Origin: an uncultured Bacteroidota bacterium
GTDB taxonomy: Bacteria > Bacteroidota > Bacteroidia > Flavobacteriales > Flavobacteriaceae
Direction of reading: 5' to 3'
DNA: 64,000 nucleotides
NCBI GenBank assembly: GCA_902613595.1
Contig: CACMHY010000001.1
Span: forward strand, 372,001 to 436,000
The notes below the pieces were generated by a model. It saw nothing but the letters and a program-made list of their open reading frames with translations, did no database searches and was not told the origin of the DNA. Numbering within the stretch: position 1 is the first letter of the stretch; each line of letters starts with the position of its first letter. This document shows positions 1 through 10,368 of the stretch, piece after piece. Position numbers and translations under genes: made by a program.

Positions 1-1004
1 TGATTAATAAATGGAATCATTTGTTTTTCATATTCTAAAGGATATAAGATATGAACATTAGCTCCTGCGTCCATTGTAAAGCAAGCAGGAATGTTTTTTT
101 CCTTACGGAAGTCCCATAATTTTTCAATAATTGATAAAGTATTAGGTTTCATGAGAATATAATAAGGATTTGATGTCATCATCATAGCATGTAATGACAA
201 AGCTTCTAATTCGACAATTTTAATGAATGTATCTAGATCACCTGATTTCATAATTGGAATTAATGAATCAAAGTTTCTTCTAGCCTGTAAAAATCTTTTT
301 TCAGCATAGGGGTTAGAGTGCATTAGATCGTGACCCGTTGTACTCGATACATTTTTTGACTCTTTATCAACAAGTAATATAATATCTTGGTAAGATTTAA
401 AAATTGAATTTAAATCTTTACCAAATTCGATGGCATACAGGTCTGAGGAGTTTGATATTTTTCTGTTATCTCCCCAAATAGTGACTGGCCCTTTTATACT
501 TCTAGATGCACTGCCAGAACCGATTCTGGCTAAAAATGATGCTTTAGTGAAGAAAAAATCATTTTTTTCAAAATTAAATAAATAGCTCTCTAAATCCATG
601 ATAGCCAGAGAAAGTGCTGCCATTGCTGATGCAGAAGAAGCAATACCGCTGCTGTGCGGAAATGTGTTTATACTTTTTATTGTTAACTCATAATTTGTTA
701 TCCAACACACATATTTTTTAATACGATCAAAGAAAACATGTAGCTTATCATCAAAATCAGGCTTGAGAGAACCGTTAAAGAAAAATTTAAATTTAAATTT
801 ACCAGTTTTAGATGGCTCAAAACGAATAGAAGTTCTAGTAACACTTTTATCTAAAGTGAAACTAAGTGAAGGATTTTTCGGTATTTGTAGCTTTTTTTTT
901 CCCCAATATTTGATTATTGCGATATTACTTGGTGCTTCCCATTTCGATTCATATGGTAATGGATCTATAGCTTTTGAAATAAAAAAATTTTCATTCATTT
1001 TCAT
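1..1004 (-). CDS. mvaD: Diphosphomevalonate decarboxylase, C-terminus off the left edge of the window
   Basis: Manual reverse-strand translation gives MKMNENFFISKAIDPLPYESKWEAPSNIAIIKYWGKK...INTFPHSSGIASSASAMAALSLA...GSGSASRSIKGPVTIWG, the GHMP/MVD signature. Open to the left edge. Confidence 0.92.
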   Translation of the reverse strand, partial: MKMNENFFISKAIDPLPYESKWEAPSNIAIIKYWGKKKLQIPKNPSLSFTLDKSVTRTSIRFEPSKTGKFKFKFFFNGSLKPDFDDKLHVFFDRIKKYVCWITNYELTIKSINTFPHSSGIASSASAMAALSLAIMDLESYLFNFEKNDFFFTKASFLARIGSGSASRSIKGPVTIWGDNRKISNSSDLYAIEFGKDLNSIFKSYQDIILLVDKESKNVSSTTGHDLMHSNPYAEKRFLQARRNFDSLIPIMKSGDLDTFIKIVELEALSLHAMMMTSNPYYILMKPNTLSIIEKLWDFRKEKNIPACFTMDAGANVHILYPLEYEKQMIPFIN

Positions 1005-1079
1005 TTCAAATATAGGGCTTCAATTGAAATCTTTATTTAGATAATTATTCTAAATGTATTTTTTCTAGTTTTATGAACT

Positions 1080-1565
1080 ATGAAAAAAAACAAATATAGG
1101 CTTGTTATTTATTGTCTAATTGGTATAATTATTTCGTTATCGGTTGGTTTTATTTCTAGTAAAATAACTAGACAAGCAATACCTAATTGGTATGCAAATT
1201 TAAATAAGCCTTTTTTTTCTCCACCAAATTGGATTTTTGCACCCGTTTGGAGTACTTTATATATCCTAATGGGTGTTGCTTTAGGTAGAGTTTGGTTTTA
1301 TGGAAGATATAATCAAAATAAAAAAATAGCAGTTTTATATTTTACCTTTCAACTTTTGGTAAACGGATTGTGGTCATTAATTTTTTTCGGTTTTAAAATG
1401 CCTTCTCTATCAATGATCGTAATAATCGTTTTGTGGTTTTTAATCCAACGGAGTATTTTCTGGTTTCGCTTAGTTGATCTAAAGGCGTCTTTCATGCTAT
1501 ACCCCTACCTAGCTTGGGTGAGTTTTGCTGCAATTCTGAATAGTGCAATAATATTTTTAAATTAG
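1080..1565 (+). CDS. tspO: TspO/MBR family tryptophan-rich sensory protein
   Basis: PNWYANLNKPFFSPPNWIFAPVWSTLYILMGVALGRVW motif; five-helix hydrophobic profile. Confidence 0.93.
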   Translation: MKKNKYRLVIYCLIGIIISLSVGFISSKITRQAIPNWYANLNKPFFSPPNWIFAPVWSTLYILMGVALGRVWFYGRYNQNKKIAVLYFTFQLLVNGLWSLIFFGFKMPSLSMIVIIVLWFLIQRSIFWFRLVDLKASFMLYPYLAWVSFAAILNSAIIFLN

Positions 1566-2338
1566 TTTATTGGTTTTGGGATACGATCAGGAAAGTCAGT
1601 TATTATTCCATCCACCTGAAAATCAATCATCATATTTATATCATCTATTTCATTGACTGTCCAAGGGTAAATTTTAAGTTTTTTTTCTTTAATCTTTTTG
1701 ATATTGAATGAATTGAGAGTTTTATAATCTGGATTAATTGCCACGGCATTTAATTCCAAGGCTACAGGGATAGCATCTAATGGATCGTCTTCAGTGATTA
1801 CTGCAACAGGTACTTTCTGATTTACTTTTCTAAATATCTTAAGTTCATCCCAATCAAAACTTGAGATTAAAAATTTATCAGAAGACCATAAATTATTTTT
1901 TAAATAGTTATTCAAAATTTCATTCGTTTTGATAGCCGTCTGGCCTCCTTTTAATTCAATATTTACAAAAATTCGCCCTTTTATAAGATCTAACACTTCA
2001 TTTAGTGTTGGGATGGTATAACCTTCTAAAACTTCTATCTTTTGAATAGAGTCTATATCCAGTTCTTCAATATAACCAGTTGCATTGGTCAATTTTTCTA
2101 AAGTTTTGTCATGAAAAACTACAAGCTCTCCACTAGCACATCTAAAAATATCAATTTCTACACCATTTGCACCTAAATCCATGGCTTTTTTGATCGATGG
2201 CAATGTATTTTCAGCTATGTATCCCATTGCCCCTCGATGACCTATAATTATAGGTAATGACTGCGTTGAACAATTAACCATAATTAGATTAAAAACTAAG
2301 TAGAAATTTAAAACTAAAAGCCTGTTCTTATTTTTCAA
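1562..2338 (-). CDS. Glycerophosphodiester phosphodiesterase (GDPD), probable lipoprotein
   Basis: IIGHRGAMGYIAENTLPSIKKAMDLGANGVEIDI...FHDKTLEKLTN; N-terminal signal ending in a lipobox-like NCS. Confidence 0.93.
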   Translation of the reverse strand: MKNKNRLLVLNFYLVFNLIMVNCSTQSLPIIIGHRGAMGYIAENTLPSIKKAMDLGANGVEIDIFRCASGELVVFHDKTLEKLTNATGYIEELDIDSIQKIEVLEGYTIPTLNEVLDLIKGRIFVNIELKGGQTAIKTNEILNNYLKNNLWSSDKFLISSFDWDELKIFRKVNQKVPVAVITEDDPLDAIPVALELNAVAINPDYKTLNSFNIKKIKEKKLKIYPWTVNEIDDINMMIDFQVDGIITDFPDRIPKPIN

Positions 2339-2357
2339 ATAGATAATTTAAAAAGTT

Positions 2358-3758
2358 TTATTTAATCAAAATCCAGAATTCCCAGGGCTTCATATCATAT
2401 TGGTATGACGAAGAAAGGATTTTTCGCTTGAAATCTTGATATCTATGAAAGTCTCCGTCATATGGCATAGTAAATTGAACATAATCCTTACTAAGATTTG
2501 CTAATACTACAATTTTATCTCCTAATTTTTCTCTTTCAAAAGCAAGTATTTTGTCATTTCTTGTCGTATTTATACGTTTATAAGAACCTCCTGAAGAACC
2601 TGTTTCAAGAGCCCTATGATTGTTTTTAAGTGCTCCAAGTTGTCTAAGTAAATTCATGGTTTTACCTTTTAGTTTTGGAAAGCTATCCTTTTCAAAAAAG
2701 TGTAATCGTTTGCCTAAGTCATATTCCTGACCTGAGTAAATTAAAGGCATCCCTGGCAGAGTGAAATTTAGTGTCATGAAGGCGTGACCTGCTTCACCAA
2801 AACTTTCTTCAACAGTTCCGTTCCACGAATTTTCATCATGATTAGAAACAAAATTTATCAATATATTATCAGTACCATATAACCGTAATGTCTTTTTAAT
2901 ATGTTTATGATAATCATTAGCATTTTTTTTCCCTTGAGCTACGTCCTTTGAAAGGTGGTGCCCGGGCCAATCATAAGTTGCATCAAATTTATTAATCAGT
3001 TTTATTCCCCCAGGGTGATAAATATCTGTCTCTGCTAAAATAAATAATGGCTTTATTTCCCTTAAAGCTTTTAGGGTTTTATCATAAAAATTATGAGGAA
3101 TTGTGTATGCATTATCAATTCTATATCCATCAATATTTGTTTCTTTAACCCAGTATATCATTGCCTCCCGAAGTTCTTCACGCATCTCAATATTATTATA
3201 GTTTAAATCAGCAACATCTGTCCACCCATAAGATTTCCCAGTCCTATAATCTATCGGATCAATAATTTCACCTTTTTTATTTTTTAGATAATAATCACTC
3301 TTTTCCCTAATCCAGTGGTGGTCCCAGCCAGTATGACCTGGAACCCAATCCAAAATAACATACATGCCTAATTCATGAGCTTTATCAACCAAATTTTTGA
3401 AGTCATCTAATGAACCAAACTCAGGGTTAACTTTGGTGTAATCAGAAACAGCATAATAACTACCTAATGGTCCCTTACTTTTTGTTGTAGAAATTGGATT
3501 AATTGGCATTAGCCATAAGATTTTAACTCCTAGCTTTTTGATAATAGATAAATCATTAGCAAAAGCATTAAAAGTTCCTTCATTTGAATATTGCCTGATA
3601 TTGGCTTCATACAATACTGATTGGGATATAATATTTTTTGTGATGGGTTCAATAGGTATAACTTGAAAATTTGAATCTTCAGGCTTTCGAGCCTCCTCAC
3701 TTCTAGACTGACAGGATAAAATTAAAAGGCTAAAAAAAAGTCCAAAATATTGTTTCAT
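2358..3758 (-). CDS. GH13 alpha-amylase family lipoprotein
   Basis: GH13 motifs DWVPGHTGWDHHW, DGYRIDNAY, ILAETD, FVSNHDENSW; lipobox LILSCQS. Confidence 0.92.
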   Translation of the reverse strand: MKQYFGLFFSLLILSCQSRSEEARKPEDSNFQVIPIEPITKNIISQSVLYEANIRQYSNEGTFNAFANDLSIIKKLGVKILWLMPINPISTTKSKGPLGSYYAVSDYTKVNPEFGSLDDFKNLVDKAHELGMYVILDWVPGHTGWDHHWIREKSDYYLKNKKGEIIDPIDYRTGKSYGWTDVADLNYNNIEMREELREAMIYWVKETNIDGYRIDNAYTIPHNFYDKTLKALREIKPLFILAETDIYHPGGIKLINKFDATYDWPGHHLSKDVAQGKKNANDYHKHIKKTLRLYGTDNILINFVSNHDENSWNGTVEESFGEAGHAFMTLNFTLPGMPLIYSGQEYDLGKRLHFFEKDSFPKLKGKTMNLLRQLGALKNNHRALETGSSGGSYKRINTTRNDKILAFEREKLGDKIVVLANLSKDYVQFTMPYDGDFHRYQDFKRKILSSSYQYDMKPWEFWILIK

Positions 3759-3761
3759 GTT

Positions 3762-5585
3762 TTAATGTAATTCAATAATGTAAGCTGTTTCGGGTGAAAC
3801 CTCAAGATTTTTAGCTAAACTAATTTGTTTTTCGGATATTATTTCAAAACCATTTGTTCTTCCTGAAATTCCTTCACGGAATCTGTCGAGAGAAAGATTT
3901 TGTTTTTCAGGGCTATTATTAATAATTACCATTACTCTTCTTTTTTCAGAATATCTAAAATACACATAAACATCGTTTTCGGGAACATAATGAAGAGTTT
4001 TACCGTTATGAATAACACTTTTAGTTCGGCGCCAGTTAATCAATTTTTTTGTAAAATTAAAATATGATTTTTGAAGTGGGGTTCTTTCTTTCTCATTAAA
4101 CGCACTTTTTTTATCAGATATCCAACCTCCAGGAAAATCTCTTCTAATGTCTCCGTCTCCGTTTTCTTTTTTTCCAGTCATTCCAATTTCACTTCCATAA
4201 TAAATTTGAGGTATTCCTCTTAAAGTCATCAAAGCTGCCATTATTCTTTTATATGACTTAAATTCAGGATAAGAATCATTTATTCTATTAGTATCATGAT
4301 TTTCTGCAAATATCAGAACATTATTAATATTTGGATAAAGAAAATCATTTTGTAATGTTTTATAAATTCTAGTCATTCCGCGCTCCCAATACTCATCTCT
4401 CTCACTGAATGCTTTTGTAAAAGCGTTATATAAAGCAAAATCCATAACACTAGATAACTTTGAATTAAACCCCTGTATTGCTGCAATTGGACTGTTTTCC
4501 TGCCAATATGAAAGGTGAATACTGTTATACATCCATCCTTCACCAACAATATTAAATTTTGGATACTCCAGACGAATAGCTTCTAGCCATTTAATCATCG
4601 GCTTAGGATTATTGTATGGAAATGTATCAACTCTAAAACCATCAATACCAGCAAATTCTATCCACCAAATGGCATTTTGAATCAAATAATTCAATAGTTT
4701 CGGTTGACTTTGATTAAGATCCGCCATAGTAGGTACGAACCAACCTTTTAGTAATTCCTTTTTATCAATTATTGATGCATATGGATCAGAATGTATCTCT
4801 TTTCTATGATTAGTGTTTGTATACTCTTCAAAATAATGAATCCAATCTTTTGTTGGGGGATCTTTAACCATCCAATGTTGAGTGCCCCAATGGTTAGTTA
4901 CATAATCCATAATTAGTTTCATGCCTCGTTTATGAAGACTCGTAGCCAACCTTTTATAGTCTTGATTAGATCCATATCTTGGATCAATTCGATACAAATC
5001 ACTTTGGCCATAAGTATGATAAGAAACACTTGGGTCGTTGTCCTCGCAGAGAGGAGTTGACCAAATAGCAGTTGCCCCTAATTCTTCGATGTAGTCTAAG
5101 TTTTTAATAATACCCTCCAAATCACCTCCATGTCTTCCATCTTTATCGGAGCGATTAAGTTTATCTTTTAAGTCCGGATGGGAATCATTTAATGGGTTTC
5201 CGTTAGCAAATCGGTCCGGCATTAAAAGATAAACAACATCAGAAGAATCAAAGCTTGAAAAATCAAAATTTCTATTTCGCCTTTTAATTTCATACCTAAA
5301 TGTGTGTTTTATTTTTTTTCCTTGAATTAAACTAATTTTAAAATTTCCAGCCTTTTGGTTAGTGAGATCAAAATTCAGAAAAAGATAATTTTTATTTTTA
5401 ACCTCTTCTGTACTGACTAAATACATACCCTGTGCTTTAACATCATATTTAGATACATCTTTTCCATACAATAGAACTTTCAGCTTCTTATTTTTCATTC
5501 CATGCCACCAAAATGGCGGCTCTATTCGATCTATTTGAGCTGTTGCAAACAAGGGGAATAATAAATAAATAAATAAATACTTCAT
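3762..5585 (-). CDS. GH13 neopullulanase/cyclomaltodextrinase-like (SusA-like), exported
   Basis: MDYVTNHWG, GIDGFRVDTFPY, IVGEGW, FAENHDTNR motifs; signal peptide MKYLFIYLLFPLFATAQ. Confidence 0.92.
   Translation of the reverse strand: MKYLFIYLLFPLFATAQIDRIEPPFWWHGMKNKKLKVLLYGKDVSKYDVKAQGMYLVSTEEVKNKNYLFLNFDLTNQKAGNFKISLIQGKKIKHTFRYEIKRRNRNFDFSSFDSSDVVYLLMPDRFANGNPLNDSHPDLKDKLNRSDKDGRHGGDLEGIIKNLDYIEELGATAIWSTPLCEDNDPSVSYHTYGQSDLYRIDPRYGSNQDYKRLATSLHKRGMKLIMDYVTNHWGTQHWMVKDPPTKDWIHYFEEYTNTNHRKEIHSDPYASIIDKKELLKGWFVPTMADLNQSQPKLLNYLIQNAIWWIEFAGIDGFRVDTFPYNNPKPMIKWLEAIRLEYPKFNIVGEGWMYNSIHLSYWQENSPIAAIQGFNSKLSSVMDFALYNAFTKAFSERDEYWERGMTRIYKTLQNDFLYPNINNVLIFAENHDTNRINDSYPEFKSYKRIMAALMTLRGIPQIYYGSEIGMTGKKENGDGDIRRDFPGGWISDKKSAFNEKERTPLQKSYFNFTKKLINWRRTKSVIHNGKTLHYVPENDVYVYFRYSEKRRVMVIINNSPEKQNLSLDRFREGISGRTNGFEIISEKQISLAKNLEVSPETAYIIELH
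5561..5579. repeat. (ATAA)n short tandem repeat inside the 5' end of the SusA-like gene
   Basis: ATAAATAAATAAATAAATA, four full units plus a partial one, covering part of codons 3-8. Confidence 0.7.
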
Positions 5586-5593
5586 ATAAGATC

Positions 5594-7873
5594 TTAAATA
5601 TTGACTAGTTCTCCATGACAGTAAATTGCAAGGCTTGGATTTGAATGAATTATGTTTACCTTTTTCTTATCAACTTCAACATTTATAGAAGTGTTTCTGT
5701 AGTTGATTTTAAAATTATACTTTTCCCATGATTTTGGGAGAATTGAGTCTATATGCAATTGATTGTTAACAATACGAACACCTCCAAAACCTTGAACTAA
5801 ACTCATCCATGTTCCAGCCATACTTGTAATATGAAGTCCTTCTTCAACTTCTTTATTATAGTCATCCAAATCCAAACGAGAAGTCCTAAGATAAAACGAA
5901 TACGCTTTTTCTATTCTACCTAAACGAGATGCCAAAATAGAATGCACACACGCAGAAAGTGATGATTCATGAACTGTTAAAGGTTCATAAAAATCGAAAT
6001 GCTTTTTAATGAACTCGTAATCAAAATTTTCTTCAAAAAGGAATAAACCCTGCAAAACATCTGCCTGTTTAATAAATGGTGACCGCAGAATTCTATCCCA
6101 TGACCAATGCTGATTAATTGGTCTTTCAGTTTTATCTATTGTACTTGCTGGAATTATAGTTTTATCTAAAAAACCATCCTGTTGTAAAAAAATATCATTT
6201 TCTGGATGTCTTGGAAAGTAGATCTGGGATACAATTTGGTTCCATTTGTCAATTTCAGATTCTTGCCAAGAAACTTTTTCTTTTATTCTATTCCAATGCT
6301 GGGGATGTGTTTTTTTTATCTTTTGAATTTCCCCAGTAGTGTATAGCAAACACCACTGTGCTAAATAATTTGTATACCAATTGTTATTTACATTATTTTC
6401 ATATTCATTAGGCCCTGTGACACCTAAAATAACATAGGCTTTTTTGTTTTCTGAATAATTAACTCGTTCAGCCCAAAATCTTGAAATTGCAATTAGGACT
6501 TCAAGGCCCATTTCAGGTATATAAGTAAGATCTCCTGTAAATCTTTCATAATTGAAAATAGCATATGCAATAGCTCCGTTTCTGTGTATTTCCTCAAAAG
6601 TTATTTCCCATTCATTATGACACTCCTCACCATTCATTGTTACCATAGGATATAAAGCTGATCCATTCTTAAAACCTAATTTTTCAGCATTTTCTATAGC
6701 CTTTTCTAAATGATCATATCTATATTTAAGTAAATTACGAGCAACTTTATGACTTTTGGTAGCCATATAAAAGGGTAAACAATAGGCTTCAGTATCCCAA
6801 TATGTACTTCCTCCATACTTTTCACCAGTAAATCCTTTAGGACCAATATTTAGTCTTGCATCTCTTCCATTATAAGTTTGATTAAGTTGGAAAATATTAA
6901 ATCGAATACCCTGTTGAGCTTTATCGTCTCCTACAATTTCAATATCAGACTGATCCCATATTTCTGACCAAGCTTTTCGATGATCATCTTCTAAAATTTT
7001 AAACCCTTTTTCAGATGCATATTTAACTGTATCTTTCGCGATTTTTCTAAACTTTTTTGGATTATGATTTAATCCATTAATATAGCCCCCATATTTTAAA
7101 ATATTGCAGTGCTCAAGCTCATTCAAATCGTGTTCTTTAGTTTGACTTATTCTAAAATCTTTTTCACTAAAGTTAAATTTTGATAAACGGTCTCCAGAAT
7201 GATTTAATAGTTCAGTTTGAGCATAAGTTGCAATATCAAACTTAGTTTTTAGAGTCTGAGAATTAAGTAAAATTAAATCTTCGGAGCAAATTGAACCTCT
7301 ATGTTTCCAAAAGGGATCACTCCAATTTGAATCTTCATTTTTAATGTTACCATCAATGAATGATTCAATAGTTAATTTGGATTTACCTTGTAATGATTTT
7401 ATTTTATAATTTATAACTCCTAATTCGTTTTTATCCATTGATAAAAAACGCTTTACCTCAACAGCAATTCTACTACTTTGAGTAAGTTGTGCTTCAAATG
7501 ATCGTATATAGATACCAGACTTCATGTCAAGTATTCTTTTAAAGTTTGAAACTTCTAAGCATTTATTCAAATCAAGCGTAAAACCATTGATATTGATGTG
7601 GATTCCAATCCAACTAGGGGAATTCAGAACTTTTGCAAAATATTCTGGATATCCATTTTTCCACCAACCCACTTTAGTTTTATCTGGATAATAAATACCC
7701 CCTATATAACTGCCCTGGAAAGAAGCACCTGAGTAATGCTCCTCAAAATTTGCACGTTGGCCCATGGATCCATTTCCTAAACTAAAAATACTTTCCGAAG
7801 CTTTGACTTTGGAAGAATCAAAATCTTTTTCTATTATTTTCCAAGGATCAATTTTATAATGTACTTTCTGCAT
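5594..7873 (-). CDS. GH65 family glycoside phosphorylase (maltose phosphorylase-like)
   Basis: Full-length GH65 pattern (FSLGNGSMGQRANFEE, STYWDTEAYCLPFY, GVTGPNEYENNVNNNWYTN); adjacent to beta-phosphoglucomutase. Confidence 0.9.
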   Translation of the reverse strand: MQKVHYKIDPWKIIEKDFDSSKVKASESIFSLGNGSMGQRANFEEHYSGASFQGSYIGGIYYPDKTKVGWWKNGYPEYFAKVLNSPSWIGIHININGFTLDLNKCLEVSNFKRILDMKSGIYIRSFEAQLTQSSRIAVEVKRFLSMDKNELGVINYKIKSLQGKSKLTIESFIDGNIKNEDSNWSDPFWKHRGSICSEDLILLNSQTLKTKFDIATYAQTELLNHSGDRLSKFNFSEKDFRISQTKEHDLNELEHCNILKYGGYINGLNHNPKKFRKIAKDTVKYASEKGFKILEDDHRKAWSEIWDQSDIEIVGDDKAQQGIRFNIFQLNQTYNGRDARLNIGPKGFTGEKYGGSTYWDTEAYCLPFYMATKSHKVARNLLKYRYDHLEKAIENAEKLGFKNGSALYPMVTMNGEECHNEWEITFEEIHRNGAIAYAIFNYERFTGDLTYIPEMGLEVLIAISRFWAERVNYSENKKAYVILGVTGPNEYENNVNNNWYTNYLAQWCLLYTTGEIQKIKKTHPQHWNRIKEKVSWQESEIDKWNQIVSQIYFPRHPENDIFLQQDGFLDKTIIPASTIDKTERPINQHWSWDRILRSPFIKQADVLQGLFLFEENFDYEFIKKHFDFYEPLTVHESSLSACVHSILASRLGRIEKAYSFYLRTSRLDLDDYNKEVEEGLHITSMAGTWMSLVQGFGGVRIVNNQLHIDSILPKSWEKYNFKINYRNTSINVEVDKKKVNIIHSNPSLAIYCHGELVNI

Positions 7874-7915
7874 TTGAAAATGTCATATAAAGCAATTTAT
7901 AATTTTATTTTAATT

Positions 7916-8566
7916 CTAAAACAGCATCTCTAACTCTCTAGTATTTATTGACGAAAAATTCGGATAACAATAATCGTAATTTGCAAAATCATTTTTATCT
8001 CCAATGGCTACTGCTGTCATTCCAGCTGCTTTAGCTGCTATAATACCAGCCTGAGAGTCTTCGAAAACGACACATTTTTTGGAATTTATGCCTATTGCCA
8101 TACTAGCCTTTAAAAAAACCTCAGGATGAGGTTTACTTTTTTTTACTTGATTTCCGTCAACAACAATTTTGAAAAAAGGAGCAATTTCTAATTGGTCAAG
8201 AATTAATCTAGCATTTTTACTAGCAGATCCTAAAGCTATTTTTATCCTTTTTTTGTCTAGAAAATCTAGTGCTTCTAAAATCCCAGGTAGGATATCATCA
8301 ACTGTAATCTCTCTAACATAATTAAGGTAGTCTTGATTTTTCTTTTCAAGGTAAATTTTAAAAGAGCTGGGATCTAAAGTTATGTTAGCCAAATTTAGAA
8401 TTTGATTTAAAGAATCTGCACGGCTCAGTCCCTTTAATTTTTGATTATCTTCTGTTTTTAATTCATAATTAAAACATTTTGCAATTTTACGCCATGCAAT
8501 AAAATGATATTTAGCTGTATCAACTATCACTCCGTCTAAGTCAAATAAGGCGAGTTCATGCTTCAT
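7916..8566 (-). CDS. pgmB: Beta-phosphoglucomutase (HAD superfamily)
   Basis: FDLDGVIVDTAKYHF, GSASKNA, KPHPEVFLKA, VFEDSQAGIIAAKAAGM; next to GH65. Confidence 0.92.
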   Translation of the reverse strand: MKHELALFDLDGVIVDTAKYHFIAWRKIAKCFNYELKTEDNQKLKGLSRADSLNQILNLANITLDPSSFKIYLEKKNQDYLNYVREITVDDILPGILEALDFLDKKRIKIALGSASKNARLILDQLEIAPFFKIVVDGNQVKKSKPHPEVFLKASMAIGINSKKCVVFEDSQAGIIAAKAAGMTAVAIGDKNDFANYDYCYPNFSSINTRELEMLF

Positions 8567-8597
8567 TTTGTAAGAAAAATTAAACTAACAATCAAAT

Positions 8598-8921
8598 TCA
8601 TTCTTCAGGAGCTAATGTAATGCTGAGGCCATTTAATTCAGGTGTTAGAAAAATTTGGCAACCTAGACGACTGTTTTCTCTTACATTAAATGCCTCAGCT
8701 AGCATAGCTTTCTCATCCTCAGACTTTTCAGGTATTGTATGGTTGCTTGTTACATAGCATTGACAGGAAGCACAAAGTGCCATTCCACCACAGGTGCCTT
8801 CAACGGGAAATTTATAGGCTCTGCATAGATCCATCAAGTTTAGCTGCATATCGACAGGAGCATTTAATTTATGTGAATTTCCATGCCGGTCTGTTAAATG
8901 GATAGTAATGTCTTTATCCAT
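8598..8921 (-). CDS. 2Fe-2S ferredoxin
   Basis: CGGMALCASCQCYV cysteine cluster plus a downstream GCQ, adrenodoxin-type. Confidence 0.9.
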   Translation of the reverse strand: MDKDITIHLTDRHGNSHKLNAPVDMQLNLMDLCRAYKFPVEGTCGGMALCASCQCYVTSNHTIPEKSEDEKAMLAEAFNVRENSRLGCQIFLTPELNGLSITLAPEE

Positions 8922-8924
8922 CTT

Positions 8925-9170
8925 TTACTCAGGATCAATACTGGTGACTGTTTCAATTTGTGGAACATGTTTTTTAATAGTCATCTCAACCCCAGTCTTA
9001 AGGGTCATTTGATTTACAGAACAACCAACACAAGCGCCGTGAAGTTGAACCTTAACATGTTTATCGTCATCAATAGAAACAAGAGAAATATCCCCACCGT
9101 CTGAATTTAAGAAGGGTCTAATTTCCTCTAGAGCTATATGTACTTTTGATTCTAATTCCTCAGTATTCAT
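8925..9170 (-). CDS. NifU-like C-terminal domain Fe-S scaffold protein
   Basis: IRPFLNSDGGDI...GACVGCSVNQMTLKTGVE with the CxxC motif. Confidence 0.93.
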   Translation of the reverse strand: MNTEELESKVHIALEEIRPFLNSDGGDISLVSIDDDKHVKVQLHGACVGCSVNQMTLKTGVEMTIKKHVPQIETVTSIDPE

Positions 9171-9173
9171 CTC

Positions 9174-10307
9174 TTAAGATTTTATTGCTTCACAACCCAC
9201 TAAATTAGTAATTTCTACGACTTTTGTAGGAGGTAAATTTTTATTTCTCAAAAGTACTTGTGAAACAAGATTTTTTGTTACGTTTTCAAATTTCTTGACA
9301 ATACTTGAATTTTCCTGTAGTGATGCAGGGTGTCCAAAATCAGACGCTTCTCTTACACTTTGAACTATAGGAATAGAACCCAAAAAAGGAACTTGTTTAT
9401 CATTTGCAAGATATTGTGCACCTCGCTTACCAAAAATATAATATTTATTTTCAGGTAGCTCAGGAGGCGAAAAATAACTCATGTTTTCAACTATGCCTAA
9501 AACAGGAACATTAATGTTTTTTTGTTGAAACATAGTAATTCCTTTTTTAGCGTCCGAAAGAGCAACATTTTGAGGGGTACTTACAACTACAGCACCAGTT
9601 AGAGGAAGTGATTGTACAATACTAAGGTGAATATCTCCTGTGCCTGGTGGTAAGTCAACAATCAAAAAATCCAAATCTCCCCAGACAGCATCAAAAATCA
9701 TTTGATTTAAAGCCTTTGATGCCATAGGTCCTCTCCAAATTACGGCTTGTTCTGGCTTTGTAAAAAATCCTATAGAGAGAACTTTCACACCATAATTTTC
9801 AATGGGTTCCATTTTAGATTTACCTTCAACCTGAACAGAACGTGGCCTCGCGCCCTCAAGATCAAACATTGTAGGTATTGAAGGACCATATATATCCGCG
9901 TCTAGAACACCTACTTTACACCCCATTTTGGTTAACATTACAGCAATATTCGCTGTTACAGTTGATTTTCCAACACCCCCCTTTCCAGAAGATATGGCAA
10001 TGATATTTAGTATTCCGGGAATTGGTGATCCTTTTATAGCATCATTAGACTTATTTGATGGTACGATTTTGAAATTTACCTTAATTTTTGCCTTTTCGTA
10101 AACTTGTTCATGAATTGTTTTAAGAATAGTGACCTCAATTTTTTTTCTTGCCTGTAGAGTTGGATTTTTTAGCTTAAGATCAACATCTATTTGATCCCCA
10201 AAAGTCATTACATTTATAACCGCTTTACTTTCAATAATGTTTTTTTCCTCACCAGGAATAGATATTGATTTTAAAGCTTTTAGCACATCATTTTTGTCAA
10301 TCTTCAT
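9174..10307 (-). CDS. Mrp/NBP35 family ATP-binding Fe-S carrier
   Basis: ISSGKGGVGKSTVTANIAVML deviant Walker A; GVLDADIYGPSIPTMF; DUF59-like N-terminus. Confidence 0.95.
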   Translation of the reverse strand: MKIDKNDVLKALKSISIPGEEKNIIESKAVINVMTFGDQIDVDLKLKNPTLQARKKIEVTILKTIHEQVYEKAKIKVNFKIVPSNKSNDAIKGSPIPGILNIIAISSGKGGVGKSTVTANIAVMLTKMGCKVGVLDADIYGPSIPTMFDLEGARPRSVQVEGKSKMEPIENYGVKVLSIGFFTKPEQAVIWRGPMASKALNQMIFDAVWGDLDFLIVDLPPGTGDIHLSIVQSLPLTGAVVVSTPQNVALSDAKKGITMFQQKNINVPVLGIVENMSYFSPPELPENKYYIFGKRGAQYLANDKQVPFLGSIPIVQSVREASDFGHPASLQENSSIVKKFENVTKNLVSQVLLRNKNLPPTKVVEITNLVGCEAIKS

Positions 10308-10325
10308 TAATTATGTCTTGGAATA

Positions 10326-10333
10326 CAAAGATA
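10326..10333 (-). promoter_or_regulatory. Bacteroidetes-type -7 element (TATCTTTG on the minus strand) upstream of the Mrp gene
   Basis: Reverse complement of caaagata matches TAnnTTTG, 18 bp upstream of the Mrp start codon. No convincing -33 TTG seen. Confidence 0.45.
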
Positions 10334-10368
10334 GTATTAAGGATTAAATTTCTAAAAATATTTAGTGT

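Noticed and set aside
763-1044. 93-aa plus-strand ORF
   Set aside because: Lies antisense over the mvaD coding region; translation has no family signature.
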